Assembly (NCBI GenBank): GCA_015680685.1
Contig: MNCI01033529.1
Coordinates: 654,579-718,578 of the forward strand
Reading direction: 5' to 3'
Origin: Gnetum montanum
Lineage: Eukaryota; Streptophyta; Gnetopsida; Gnetales; Gnetaceae
DNA: 64,000 bases
Every line of letters starts with the position of its first letter. The first letter of the stretch is position 1. Both the position numbers and the translations under genes were made by a program. The notes under the pieces were generated by a model. The model was not told the DNA's origin. It saw nothing but the letters and a program-made list of their open reading frames with translations, and did not search any database. Below, piece by piece: positions 23,171 to 32,828 of this stretch.

Positions 23171-24540
23171 GACATTTGGAGGATTTTCCTGATAGACATC
23201 GACAAAGAATATTGAACACCATGAAGGACAAGAGGCCAACGTTGCTCTCCGATGATTGCTCAAATGTTGCTTTGCTGTGCTTGGGAGTATCAAGATAGTT
23301 GTGGTGGAAAAAGGAAGAAAATGGTGGATTTGAGGGGATAGGTTTGGGAAAAGGAAAGATGAAACGTAGTGTGGTTCCTCATCAGAGTGCTTGTGAGGGA
23401 GTCAGTGCACATGGGCATCTTTCTTTTACTGGCCTTTAACCTCTCATCGGAATGCTTAGAGATGATCATTGTGAAGTGAAATAGCTGGTATGCCATTTGT
23501 TTTGGGCACACACTTTTTTTTTGAGCTCTTTTGCTCTTTTATGCTTTTGCACTTTTATTTTGCTATTTGGCCATGTTCACTTGCAAACAACCTTGGTGTT
23601 GTAGGAAAGATGTTTCCTCCCCAAGATGAGTTATGTTACATCCATGTGGATCTTTGACATACCTACAGATGCTTCCCATGCGACAAGTTGCATTACGTAC
23701 ATCATGGACTTTGTGGTTGAGCATATGGGAGGCCTTTACATGCATCGAGAAAGTTTGTGAAAGAGATGTGAAAAGGAAAACTGCAGATGTAAGAAACGAG
23801 GTGATGAAGGTTAAGGGGAGGGGAAGGATGTGCACTCCTAAGTAGTTAAGCTAGTTAGAACGATTGCCTCGAAATGTTGTAGTGTCCTGTCCTCCTAGCG
23901 AAACACATCCCTTACCGACACCATCTTGGCCCATATCTTGCAAGTGCAACAAAAAGTAGACAAGAGAAATGTAACCATGAAATGCAGTTAGGCAAAGGAC
24001 TTACTTGCTTTAGATACCATTGAAGTGGTAGGCATTGTTGCTGAGGCATGTGATGTCTAAAGCAGGAAGGCCAATAATGGTTCTAGCTATGGCAGATTGA
24101 AGGGGCTGGTACTAAGGGGGCTAGGAGTTATGGTGATGTGACTGCTCAGGAGTCCCTACCCAAAGAAAACATCATGTAGTTTAGCTATAAGTGGAGAGGC
24201 TTAACAGTTGAACGTATGTTGAGCTCAGATGATGGTGGGGGTTGGAGTGTAGCAATTTTTTGGTAGGGCCACAATAGTGCTAAGACTCTAGCAACAGGTG
24301 TTGACAATAGAAGCTACTACCATGGCAACGGGCTATGGTGGCGGTAGCTCCAGAAGGTCAACAAGATGTTAAAAGACATCTCTAGAGAATCGACAAGATG
24401 CTAGGAGTAGTGGCATTGCATATGTTCTAGAGGGTGTTCTCTAAGCATCGTGAACTATGTTCTAGAACTACAACACCCCATCTCGTGTCGGCACTATGCA
24501 TGGTCACTTATTTATAGGGTTATGGATGTGCCACGAACCT
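23171..24540 (-). other. 3' untranslated region of element 2
   Basis: It lies between the terminal repeats and the polypurine tract on the minus strand. The first about 80 bases upstream of the tract (TTCTTTGTCGATG, CCTCCAAATGTCAATAAAG) are shared with elements 3 and 4. Short open frames on both strands (for example 23042-23293 and 23633-23845) have no recognisable product and are not conserved as frames in element 3. Confidence 0.5.
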
Positions 24541-24544
24541 AGTT

Positions 24545-24880
24545 TAAGGTCGTAGCAGACTGTTTGTGCTAGTTTTATGTCACAATAGATGGTCTATGCC
24601 AATTTATAATCATAGCAGATTATCTGTGCCAGTTTATAGTCATAGCGGACTATTTGTGCTAGTTTATAGTCATAGGGGACTATGGACACTAGTTTATAGT
24701 CATAACGGACTATCTGTGCCAGTTTATAATCATAGCGGACTATCTGTGCCAGTTTATAGTCATAGTAGACTATCTATGCTAATTTACAGTCATAGTGGAC
24801 TATCTATGCCAGTTTATAGTCATAGCAGACTATCTGTGCTAGTTTATAGTCATAGCAAACTATTTGTGATCACCTTGCCT
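24545..24880 (-). repeat. Terminal repeat block TR3 of element 2
   Basis: About eleven tandem copies of a 30-base unit, on the plus strand AGTTTATAGTCATAGCGGACTATCTGTGCC with small changes. The minus-strand form (TAGTCCGCTATGACTATAAACT) matches the unit of the block after integrase in element 3 (48310-48735). The open frame across it is only the repeat translated. Confidence 0.85.
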
Positions 24881-25971
24881 TTGCATTAGATGTAGTATGA
24901 CTTGAGGTATAAGTGGTTCATGGGATTTGTAAACTCTTTGCCATCTATGTCTGCCAGTTTCAAGGCTCCATTCTCCTCTTGCTTGTGCCATCTTCTCTTG
25001 ATATTACTAAGCATCCTTTTAAGCAAGTTGATTATGGCCTTGTTTGTTGCCTTTGCCTTACCATTTGCCTACTAGTAGTATGGTGACAAAAAAGATTGCC
25101 TGATGCCAAGGTTGCTACAAAAGGTTTTGGTTTCCACACTACTAAACTGTGGTCCATTTTCCATCACAATAGTCATGAGAAGACAGACCTTGTTACTATG
25201 TTGCCTAAGATGAAGTGGAAAACCTGTTGGGATGTAGTTTTCCTAAGGGGGATAGCCTCTTCCCGCTTTGTAAAATACTCAATGGTAGTGATGATGAAGC
25301 TATGTCCTACGGAAAACTTAGGTGTTATGGGTCCTATGATATCTAGTCCCATCATTGGAATGGCCATGTGATTCGTGTAGAGTGCAAATTAGTAGGTGAA
25401 ACATGTATAAGATTTACATGACATTGGCATGTATCACACATCTTGACTTTAGCAAAGCAATCTAATTCCATGCAAGGCCAATAATACCCTAGGCATCTGA
25501 TTTTAGCTGCCATGGCCCTGGGAGCTATGTGTCCTCCACATAGTCCTTCATGGACTTCATTAATGATTTTTTGTGCCTCTTCCCTACCAACGCATGTTGA
25601 CAATATCCCATCAAAGGAATGTTTACATAAGGTATTATCTCCTACGAGGACATACTGCCATGCTCGCTTTTAGATTGCATCCTTTTGGGTGAATGTCAAG
25701 CTGTGTGGGGATTCACCATGTTGTAGGTAGGCTTTAATGTTAGCGTACCACTCTTGGGCATTGGTAGTGCTTACAGAGGTGATGTGTACTACTTGAGTGA
25801 TAGGGTCTATGCATTCTGTTATCGAAGCAGGTAAAGTTTCAAATAGGTGTGGTGGCACATTCAATGCTAGCGTGGCTAAGGCATTGGCTATAGTGTTCTC
25901 GTTGTGTGGCACATGCTATATGTTTTTCATTATGAACTACTTCAACAAGTTTTTGGCCAAATTACAATAAG

Positions 25972-25976
25972 GCTAT
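25972..25976. other. Target duplication GCTAT, left
   Basis: GCTAT precedes TGTTGGC. An identical GCTAT at 29820-29824 follows ...GCCAACA. Removing one copy and the insert restores the RNase H frame of element 2. Confidence 0.85.
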
Positions 25977-26169
25977 TGTTGGCACATTTTGGCCATTTAG
26001 TGGAGCAGGCTTTGTGAGGTTGTGAAGCTAATCATATAACTAACGTTCACCTTGATTTAAACATTGCCAATATTTTATCAGATGAAGACTTTTCAGAAGT
26101 GTTTGGTTGGTAGTTTGAAAGGTTTTTCTCTAATTGATTCACTAGCAAATATAGTTTTGTTTAAGACAA

Positions 26170-26520
26170 ATGATCAATTGCTCAGAGTTCATGACAATCC
26201 TCTACCAGCTATTTTAGTGCCAAAGAAGTATTCACTGGATCTACAAACATGTATTAATGTACAAGTCAAGAAGTGGGTTTAGTTAACCTCCATAAGGTAT
26301 GGGAAGGTAATGAATGTAAGGAAACTTGTAGAAACCAAATGATGCCTTGGAATTGAGAGTTATATTATTTGGCCTATGAAATGCCCCTGAAAATTTCATG
26401 AGGTTGATATACAACATGTTAAGGCCATATTTAGGAAGATTTATCACAACATTTGTAAATGATATCAACCGACAGGAAAATTTGAAACAATTGCAGTTGG
26501 TACTCAAAGAGATTGTTTAA
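26170..26520 (+). pseudogene. Truncated gypsy reverse transcriptase
   Basis: PAILVPKKYSLDLQTCIN corresponds to the RT entry segment with LLVPKKDG...MCVD. WEGNECKETC corresponds to EGDEWKTAF, and NAPENFMRLIYNMLRPYLGR is a clear match to the NAPATFMRLMNDVLRPYLG segment. The next residues FITTFVNDIN occupy the place of the catalytic YxDD and have lost it. Frames shift several times. It differs from the Tat-like RT of elements 2 and 3 and resembles chromovirus RT. No protease, RNase H or integrase accompanies it. Confidence 0.75.
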
Positions 26521-26529
26521 GTAATCAGA

Positions 26530-26670
26530 TCGTTAATAGTGAATTCAAGGCTGATATTTTGATGAACAACAAACTTATTGAACTATATGGAAAATGTTTG
26601 AAGGATGCAAGTGCTGGTGTGTCTGGAAGTGGCCTCTGTCAATATGAATCATGTGATAGTATTATATTTC
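26530..26670 (+). pseudogene. Possible PPR-type fragment
   Basis: DILMNNKLIELYGKC is like the repeat core of pentatricopeptide proteins (NALIDMYAKCG). Only one repeat-sized piece is present, followed by unrelated residues. It could be another captured host fragment or chance. Confidence 0.25.
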
Positions 26671-27131
26671 CCTGTACAAAAATTATGGTTTCGAAAGGAC
26701 GAATAAATAAAAAATAATGATGGAACATCACAAAAATGGTTCAATGAAGGAAAGCGGTGGATCAAAGGCCACCTTTTTGGATTACGCATGTGTGCTGGGA
26801 CTCATCATCATCGTGTGCACTAGATTTTGGCTCTGTCAAACTTAGAGAAAATGCAAAGATGGTAATGCTTCATTTCTCAAAAGTAGACTGAGACTCCCAT
26901 GGAGGCACAAGCTTTAATCTCCTTTGATGCCATTTCAGCATGCTAGTCCTCGCTGGATGCTTCACACGTGAATTCGTTGGTTCGACCTTCTAATGGCCGC
27001 TTCGGAAGCATTACAAACAAAAATTATTTAAAAAAGTCGTGGCCAAATTCTTCACAATTTTCAACCACAAGGTACCTTAAAGGATTTGCGTATGGCAGAA
27101 CGATGCCACCGATGTCATGTCGAGATAAAGT

Positions 27132-27510
27132 TCATGCTAGGATTGCAACCGCGGAGGAAGAAAAGTGGGTTCATCCACCTTTCCAGGCGAACAGAGATGA
27201 GCAAGGAAATATCTTCATGCAGGGCTCTTAGGATATGAAGTGTGTCTCCACTCAATACTTGCAAGTCATTAAGAATCTCAAGAGAAAGGGTTTTATTTCA
27301 ACTGGAACTCTGCATCTTTTGTTTGTTCCGGACGAGGAGATTGGAGGCCATGATGGAGCTGAAACGTTTGTGGAGTCTGAGGTTTTCAGGAAGCTTAATG
27401 TTGGAATCATGATTGACAAAGGCTTGGCTTCGCCTGATGAGGGTTATAGGGTCTTTTATGGAGAGAGGTCACCATGGTGGTTGATAATCAGGGTAGTTGA
27501 TGTGCTCATG
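27132..27510 (+). pseudogene. Captured aminoacylase-1 fragment
   Basis: The frame EEEKWVHPPF, DEQGNIFMQGS-stop-DMKCVSTQYL, FVPDEEIGGHDGAETF, then EGYRVFYGERSPWWL follows the order of plant and animal aminoacylase-1 (M20 peptidase family, N-acyl-amino-acid hydrolysis). The two adjacent glutamates of PDEEIGG are present. A TAG at 27229-27231 replaces the residue before the zinc-binding Asp of the DMKC motif. About 115 codons run without an intron, which suggests a spliced RNA origin if the host gene has introns here. The fragment ends abruptly after the SPWW segment and is only about a quarter of the usual protein. It lies inside the insertion 25977-29819. Confidence 0.8.
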
Positions 27511-27539
27511 GCTTGACAAGAAGATTTCTGGTGAAGGCC

Positions 27540-27660
27540 ATGTCTCTGCAACTTGATGTCTTTGCTTTGGAAAATGAGATTAGTCCCACGGTTGAAAAAG
27601 CTTTTCAATGCTTTGGAAGTATAAATGTTCTCATTAACAATGCTGGAAATGCAGAATCCA
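27540..27660 (+). pseudogene. Captured short-chain dehydrogenase fragment
   Basis: AMSLQLDVFALENEISPTVE, KAFQCFGSINVLINNAG is the segment of NAD(P)-dependent short-chain dehydrogenases from the adenine-binding Asp (LDV) to the NNAG structural motif. The catalytic Tyr-Lys part and the N-terminal glycine-rich motif are missing. It lies about 30 bases after the aminoacylase fragment in a different frame, so two unrelated host genes are joined. Confidence 0.7.
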
Positions 27661-27663
27661 CCA

Positions 27664-28190
27664 TAGGTTATAGTGCCCCTGCACGGCTATGATCAAGTGC
27701 AGGATCAGGACTAACAAATATTATTAACTGTGTCTGATGATGAGATGTTCTATGATGGTTTCATGTTCGACAACAGAAAAATTGTGCAGCTTAAAGGGCA
27801 CTCTAGTGTTCACAGCCACATCTCCACCTTTGAAATTCTGAGCATGTTCCTGTGAAAGCTTAGAACCTGTTTGCTCAAAGACAAGGTTGGAATCATGTAT
27901 TGTATTGTTTACAGAAGGAATTATTCACAACCATCAAATTGTCCATCTCTGGGATTCCTCATACTAGTGCAAGCCGCTATCCTCCTACTATAGATAACTT
28001 TCGATGGTCTGAGAAACTCTGCATATTGTTGTCAGGAAGGAAGCCACCAATGTTGGAGATTTTACAGGAATTAAGCTAAGGTCATCACCTTGCTCCAGCG
28101 TGCTCCTCGCTACTGAGGATTTGTGGAAAGTTGTTGCTGAGCATTGATAAATATTTCATGCAAGAATTTACTTTGTTCTAAAAAAAATGT
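27664..28190 (+). other. Unrecognised segment between gene pieces and LTR
   Basis: Local frames such as SDDEMFYDGFMFDNRKIVQL (about 27740) and IDNFRWSEKLCILLSGRKPP (about 27990) look protein-like in composition, but I cannot name them. They may be further captured exons. Confidence 0.3.
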
Positions 28191-28200
28191 ACATTGTTAA

Positions 28201-29819
28201 GATATTTGTGTAATGTCCTATATAAAGGGGACATTTGGCTATTATCCCTTTTATCCCTATGGAAGTTGTAACTTCCTATGATAGTTACAATTATGATATT
28301 TGTAACTAATTTTAATTTTGATTACCATGAAGAAACTTGGCAATTAAAAAGGCCACTTGTCAACTATAGCTTTTTTTTCTCCATGATGACCACTTGGTGA
28401 CTGAAGGGCCACTTGTCAATTAAATGGGACACTTGTCAGCTGCAGCTTTTTTATCTCTATGGTAGTTACAACCACCCAAGATTTTTTGTAACTTACCTAA
28501 CTTGTTGTGCAAGTAATCTCTTAACTTGTTGGCCAAGTTACTTGGGAGAGAAGTTAGGTAAGATATTTTTGAATATATAACTACCTTTGAACCCTATAAA
28601 AAGGCTTCAAGGGTAAGAAGAAATCAACACACTTGGGATCACACTTGGGAACATCACACTTGGGCTTTTACTTAGAGACACACGTGGAGTCACACATTGT
28701 GAAAGATTGCTTGTAAGATGGCTTCCTAAAGAAAATATTTCAGCCTCTTTGTCATAGTCCTGTGAGTTAATGTTTTATTTTTATTTTTTTTAAATTGCTT
28801 AGCTAGTGGTTTAGATAGTATCATCCTTGGCAAGTAATTTTGGGATTTTTAGATTGCTCTTATTGTTCTTGTTGCCTGATAGAAAATTTCTGTTAAACTT
28901 TTGTCATAGAAGCGGTTATGTTTGAAAGCCTTAAGAGCATTTTAGTAGCAAATTTGATTATTTTGCAACGTATAAGAACTACTATTGAGATCATTGTAAG
29001 AAAGCCTTTGCTTGTAGTCATGCTGTTGAATGATTTAATAGTCAAGAGGGTTTAGAAAATCTTTGGTATTTTGATGGGACCAAAGTAGCTTTATTTTATC
29101 TTTAAAGTGAATTTTCATGGTATTTCAATCAGAAATTGTCAAGTCTTTTGAAGGTTCTGTTGAATGCAATTGTTGACGTCCATTATCTAGCCAAAATGGA
29201 GTCTCATACGTGGTAGATTACGCAGCAAATATTTGGTAGCATAGTAGGATTGTCTTGAAGAAATTGCTTATTTGAGCCTTGAAAGTTTGAACAGTTCATA
29301 GATATTGAATTTGGAATAACTTTATTGGGAAGTGTTTACTCATGTCATTTTACCTTGTTTAAATATTTGAGGTCAACACAAATCTGCTTTCTTTTTTGTC
29401 TATTTCCATTGAATCTTGCTCTATTTCTAGTTTCTCGTGGAACTATCTCTTTCTCTAGGGAAAATTAGAAGTAGATTTGCGGAGTTGTGGTCAAATGTTT
29501 TTACAAAATTTTATTTGTTACAAGTAGGTATTATAAGGACTGCATAGACTAGGCAATTGAACAAAATAGGAACTCCCAATAACTCATAATACTTGGCAAA
29601 GTTGGCTGAATCTCTTTAAGATAAGTCATTTATAGTTTTCACATAATGCAATCATTTCATTTTTCACAACCGCACGCCGCAACAGCACACACACATACTC
29701 ACATTAACTACTGAGTCTATTTGGAGGTATCTGGGCCTTGGTGTTTCCAGAGACTAGCAAGCATCTAAACCTTGTTCGAGGACACTCGTTGGCGGTCGCG
29801 TCCCAAACGGTCGCCAACA
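28201..29819 (+). repeat. LTR-like repeat, copy 2 (3' LTR of the insertion)
   Basis: Aligns with 3334-4838 over about 1.5 kb, including the TATA box (TATAAAAAGGC at 28595). Here the right end is precise because GCCAACA meets the target duplication at 29820. The left limit is uncertain: TGTTAAGATATTTGTG at 28195 could be the LTR start. Confidence 0.7.
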
Positions 29820-29824
29820 GCTAT
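29820..29824. other. Target duplication GCTAT, right
   Basis: Identical to 25972-25976 and directly after the GCCAACA terminus. Confidence 0.85.
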
Positions 29825-31959
29825 AAGTGTGAAGCTTTACAGGCATAGAATTCATTGATCTGGTTGATGACGAGTTGAGAATTGCCTTAGACTACCAAAT
29901 GTTGGATCTTTAATTCTTGGGCTACTAAAAGGCCCTTAAGGATTCCTTCGTACTCAGCTACATTGTTTGTACAAAGGAATGTGAAATGGTAAGCAAAAGG
30001 TTGAATGTTCCCTGAGGGGAATGTAATGACGGTGGTAGGACTACTACCTCGCGTGGTTGAGGCACTGTCGAATTGCAAAGTGGCCTCAAAGTGCAATGAC
30101 ATAGGGTTGATGTTGTTAACATGTTCGTTGGGGAATTCTGGTTCTATGGTTGCTTGATCATCAATGGGTGAGGTTGTAAGCTATGTGTAAATCAAGAAAT
30201 CACTTGTCCTTTCATTGATGATTGGGCTACATAGTGTAAATCAAATTCCACTGTTATAGCTTTCCATCGGGCTATCCTGCTACTTTCATATAAGTTGTTC
30301 ATGATAGCTTGAAGTACATTTCTCTTGCATATAATGTTAACCTAGCTACAGAATAGGTAGTTCCTTCACTTTTTAAGCGCAAACACTAGGGTGAGACAAT
30401 TCTTTTGTACCTCGTTGTATTTTGCTTCGTAGGCTATCAATGGATGGCTCAAGTTATAAACTGGGATTTTGCAGCCATCCTCTCTTTTTTGGCATAACAG
30501 TGCTATGATAGACGTGTCTAAAGTGGCAAGGTAGATGTAGAAAGGCTTATCCCTTTGTGGTGGGTAAATATTTGGAAGGTGTAAAAGCTCTTTCTTCAAG
30601 TCATCGATACTATGTTGTCCACTCGAAGTTAACCCCCTTTAGTAAGTGTTACATGGGGTGTAACTTGTCAGTCAACTTTGCTATAAACCTTCTAATAAAC
30701 TGTACTCTACCTTGCAACTTGCACAATTCTTTAAGGTTGGTAGGGGGTCCTAGGTTAATGATGGTCTTAACTTTGTCAGGGTCCACTCGTATTCCAGCTT
30801 CCGATACTACAAACCCTAGCATGTGTCTAGTTTTAACTCTAAAAACAAATTTCTTTGGATTAATATGCAAGTCATGCTTATGACAACGATTGAGAACTAC
30901 ATCTAGATAAGTGGGATGATCAATAGCTATCTTATACTTAACTACTATGTCATCCACGTAACCATTTAGTCTCTCTAGGAGGTACTCGCTGAATATGTAG
31001 ATCATGGCTCATTGATAGGTTGCTCTAGTGTTTTTAAGACCAAAGGGCATGATAGTGTAACAAAAGGTTCCCCAAGGGGTCATGAAAGTAGTTGTTAATT
31101 GATGCTATGGATTGATGTAGATTTGATTGTAACCCAAGAACCCATCCATAAAGGATAATAAAGCATGACCGGCCGTAGTGTAAATAAGTTGGTCAATACT
31201 TGGTAATGGGAAGTCATCCTTAATCGTTGCTTTGTTTAGATCTCGAAAGTCTATACAGATTCGTATACCTCCTATTTTCTTAGATACTACAACGATGTTT
31301 GATACCCATTCTGAGTAATCGATTGTGTGAATGAAGCCTTCTTGGTATAGCTTGGTGATTTCTTCATGTACAACTAGTGTGATTTCTAGTTTAATTTTTC
31401 GAGCCTTCTATTTAACCAGTTTGATACGTGGGTCCAAGACAATGTTATGTTGTATTAACCATGGGTCTAAGCTTGGCATTTTATTATAGGACCATGTGAA
31501 CACTTTGACATTGTCTTGGAGGACTTTAGATACATCCTTTTGCATTTGTTGATCTATGAGAGAGCTAAGTTTTAGTGTCCTTATTTCCCCTTGGATGTCA
31601 TTACAGGTACTTTGATAAGAGGGTCCTCGGTCACATCCCTAGCCTTTAAGTCTAAGGCTTGGACCAAATGTTCAGGCCAATCTAGGGATGTTTCTAGGGA
31701 TGCTATAGTGTTATCAGTGGATGATTTCCAGTCTATTGACTCTAAGTTTAGATGTATTGTAAGCTTGCCATGAGGACTTATCAAGGTTAAAAGTGAATGT
31801 AGATCATGTTGCATAGCCATTTTGTTCAACCTGCCACAATAAGAAAAAGCCAATTCAAGTGATACCTATTTGTAGAAATAGTGCATAATAAACATTTGCA
31901 AAGCAACAATGAAACATGAAATGATTGTCAACTATTTAGCCAAGTTCACAAATTACCAG

Positions 31960-32290
31960 TTTAAGGTCTTGGAAGACCGTGAATGGGTTTGAACATGTGA
32001 GGGACATTAACTTTTCTGGTTTAAGGTCGTGGTGGACTATAATATTGCGAAATATAGTTTAAAATACAAAATGGATACTAAGGTTGCTAGTTTAAGGTCA
32101 TGGAGGATTGTACTCATGCTATAGTATATATCAAAATGTAAATTGAGGTTTCTAGTTTAAGCTCTTAGTAGATTGTTAATGAGTGGGGTTTGAGAATTAA
32201 GGTCACTAGTTTAAGGTCTTTGCGGACTGTTAACAGGTGGGGTTTGTAAAGGTCACTAGTTTAAGGTCTTTGCGGACCATGATAGATAGG
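31960..32290 (-). repeat. Repeat block TR2 of element 2, before RT
   Basis: Six or seven units of CTAGTTTAAGGTCTTTGCGGACTGTTA type, spaced about 50-65 bases on the plus strand. The reverse (GTCCGCAAAGACCTTAAACTAG) is the same motif as in TR2 of element 3 (44210-44720). It lies immediately upstream of the RT frame. Confidence 0.8.
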
Positions 32291-32439
32291 CTTCATAAAG
32301 GTAGGTTGCTAATTCAAGGTGGGATAAAATTTTTGGTTAGGCACACTTGTTATGCTGCAAACAATGATGCTACACTAGAGCAGGATTGTGAGACAATAGT
32401 GCTACACTATACGGGGCATCCTACATTACTCGGGGTGAA

Positions 32440-32507
32440 AAAATGACAAGTTCTTTTCACCGTGTCAGCTATAAATAGGGGTTTACCCCTGGTAAACTTG
32501 TCATTTT
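32440..32507 (+). promoter_or_regulatory. Promoter of the antisense gene, element 2
   Basis: TATAAATAGGGGTTTACCCC at 32470 stands about 120 bases before the ATG of the antisense gene. It is flanked by a 13-base inverted repeat, AAAATGACAAGTT (32440-32452) and AACTTGTCATTTT (32495-32507). The gene in element 3 has CATAAATAGGGATTAAACCC at the same distance on its own strand, so the core promoter is conserved. The inverted repeat is seen only here. Confidence 0.6.
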
Positions 32508-32589
32508 AACATCTAGAGTGTAGCATAGTTGTGCTGAGAGAAAGCGAAGTAGTGTAGCATAACCGTTGATAAAATTTGCGAGTGAGACA

Positions 32590-32708
32590 ATGGCACCCAA
32601 AGGTGAATGCAAGCACCAAGGACTCGCTAAGGTGTACGAGGTAAAGGACACTTTGGGGCATCTGTCCCAGGAACGCGTTGAAGTGTGGGAAGAGGCTCTA
32701 TCTGCTTA
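32590..32708 (+). pseudogene. Antisense gene, exon 1, element 2
   Basis: The ATG after GAGACA opens MAPKGECKHQGLAKVYEVKD and continues TLGHLSQERVEVWEEALS up to a canonical donor, GTAAGT at 32709. The exon is 119 nt. Exon 1 in element 3 is also 119 nt, also begins GACAATGGC, and ends at GTAGGT. The shared residues are MAPK, LAKV and GH. The last codon is split 2+1 across the intron; in this copy it becomes TAG, a disabling change. Element 3 is inserted in the following intron at 32828. The N-terminal part is short and charged and I do not recognise it. Confidence 0.7.
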
Positions 32709-32828
32709 GTAAGTCACTACATTACCCTTATTTTTTTAGATTACAGTAATCATTATTGTGATGAAATCCATGTATTTTTCCATTGTTTTGATTACCATTT
32801 TGGCCGTTGCACCACCACTATTGTTGGT

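Larger units (their letters stand above)
25977..29819 (+). mobile_element. Gene-carrying LTR-type insertion in element 2
   Basis: The ends are TGTTGGC and GCCAACA with a perfect 5-base target duplication, the signature of an LTR-class integration. Inside on the plus strand are a truncated gypsy RT (26170-26520), pieces of host genes (aminoacylase-1 at 27132-27510, a short-chain dehydrogenase at 27540-27650), unrecognised material, then an LTR-like repeat that reaches the right end. The expected matching LTR at the left end is absent: only TGTTGGC is shared. It therefore looks like a recombined, non-autonomous element that moved as a unit. Confidence 0.75.
24886..31853 (-). pseudogene. RT-RNase H-integrase of element 2 (interrupted)
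   Basis: The frame starts near 31853 (MAFSYCGRLNKM) and runs through DWPEHLVQALDLKARDV. RT follows, with LNGYVDDIVV at about 30960 holding the catalytic YVDD, then PKKFVFRVKTRHMLGF. RNase H carries LQFDSAS and NNVAEYEG at 30100-29887. The 3.8 kb insertion 25977-29819 splits RNase H just after ACKASHL. The distal part resumes with YCNLAKNLLK. Then come the HHCC-type finger (HEGLCGGH, CDTCQC), integrase motif GLDIIGP with its Asp intact, and a second motif mutated to ENGPQF. A deletion fuses KRRWHK to the C-terminal GALKLADIDG. The frame ends at YLKSYYI, stop at 24886-24888. Many stops and shifts make it inactive. Confidence 0.85.

Noticed and set aside
24566-24889. 107-codon frame of YSHSGLSVPV repeats as a repetitive protein
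   Set aside because: It is the 30-base TR3 repeat translated, and the unit length divisible by three keeps it open by chance.
27132-27510. Functional host aminoacylase gene
   Set aside because: It is a fragment with a stop before the zinc-binding Asp, lies inside a transposon, and is joined directly to a different gene.
25977-29819. DNA transposon with TGTTGGC terminal inverted repeats
   Set aside because: A 5-base duplication, TG...CA ends, an LTR-like repeat at the right end and RT sequence fit an LTR-class element better. The inverted repeat is only seven bases.
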